Positions 6,096 through 6,149 of a stretch of 6,149 bases of DNA are shown here, piece by piece. The notes beneath the pieces were generated by a model, which was not told where the DNA came from, ran no database searches, and worked only from the letters and a program-made list of their open reading frames with translations. Position 1 is the first letter of the stretch. Each line of letters begins with the position of its first letter. The stretch is taken from NCBI GenBank assembly GCA_946618395.1, contig CAMOLD010000083.1:1-6149 (forward strand), written 5' to 3'. Both the position numbers and the translations under genes were made by a program. This stretch comes from an uncultured Clostridia bacterium (lineage in GTDB: Bacteria > Bacillota > Clostridia > Oscillospirales > CAG-272).

Positions 6096-6137
6096 AAAGC
6101 GGTGCCTGCCGCAGAATTCTGCAACCGGCACCGCTTT
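6096..6137 (+). terminator. Rho-independent terminator after capF
   Basis: AAAGCGGTGCC (6096-6106) pairs exactly with GGCACCGCTTT (6127-6137), an 11-pair stem starting 7 bases after the capF stop. The 20-base loop contains a further palindrome, GCAGAATTCTGC (6111-6122), that can extend the structure. The downstream T-tract is interrupted (TTTTGCTTTT), so termination may be less than complete. The left arm's AAA gives the minus strand only a short T-run, so activity from that side would be weak. Confidence 0.85.
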
Positions 6138-6149
6138 TGCTTTTGCATC

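Noticed and set aside
4658..6148. A 496-codon open frame on the minus strand opposite capF, longer than capF itself
   Set aside because: Its translation shows no recognisable motif, it lacks a promoter and ribosome site, and it is complementary to a well-supported enzyme. The codon bias of the real gene keeps stops out of the antisense frame.

Overview
The window looks like a chromosomal segment of a Gram-positive gut-type anaerobe, most likely a mid-GC clostridial lineage such as Oscillospirales. This is inferred from the sigma-A-like TTGACA/TATGAT promoters, G-rich Shine-Dalgarno sites and AT-rich intergenic DNA. It also rests on a BspA-like leucine-rich-repeat lipoprotein with clostridial Cys-rich modules and on the HisK-type PHP family. 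No marker gene fixes the species.

Layout. Positions 2-55 are the last codons of a + strand gene that enters from the left. A near-perfect palindromic terminator (71-110) closes that gene and also the convergent minus-strand operon. The minus-strand operon (1256-2083, then 105-1259) encodes a NagD-type HAD phosphatase and, through a 4-base ATGA overlap, a secreted lipoprotein. Its promoter lies at about 2120-2147. A 219-base divergent intergenic region also carries the + strand promoter (2220-2248) of a three-gene operon: a YegS/DgkB-type lipid kinase (2303-3154), a PlsC-type acyltransferase (3170-3967) and a PHP-domain protein related to histidinol phosphatase (3994-4800). A near-consensus promoter whose -35 box contains the stop codon of the PHP gene drives capF (4874-6088), a reductase-cupin fusion of the UDP-N-acetyl-L-fucosamine pathway. 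A hairpin terminator (6096-6137) follows it.

How the genes may work together. The kinase and acyltransferase both act in phospholipid metabolism around phosphatidic acid, so the first two + strand genes form a plausible membrane-lipid unit. CapF makes a precursor for capsule or another surface glycan, and the lipoprotein is surface-exposed, so much of the window concerns the cell envelope. The most unusual item is the PHP protein: its reading frame is intact, but several residues at expected metal-ligand positions are replaced. I found no mobile element, CRISPR array, tRNA or rRNA, and no clear evidence of an undescribed multigene system.
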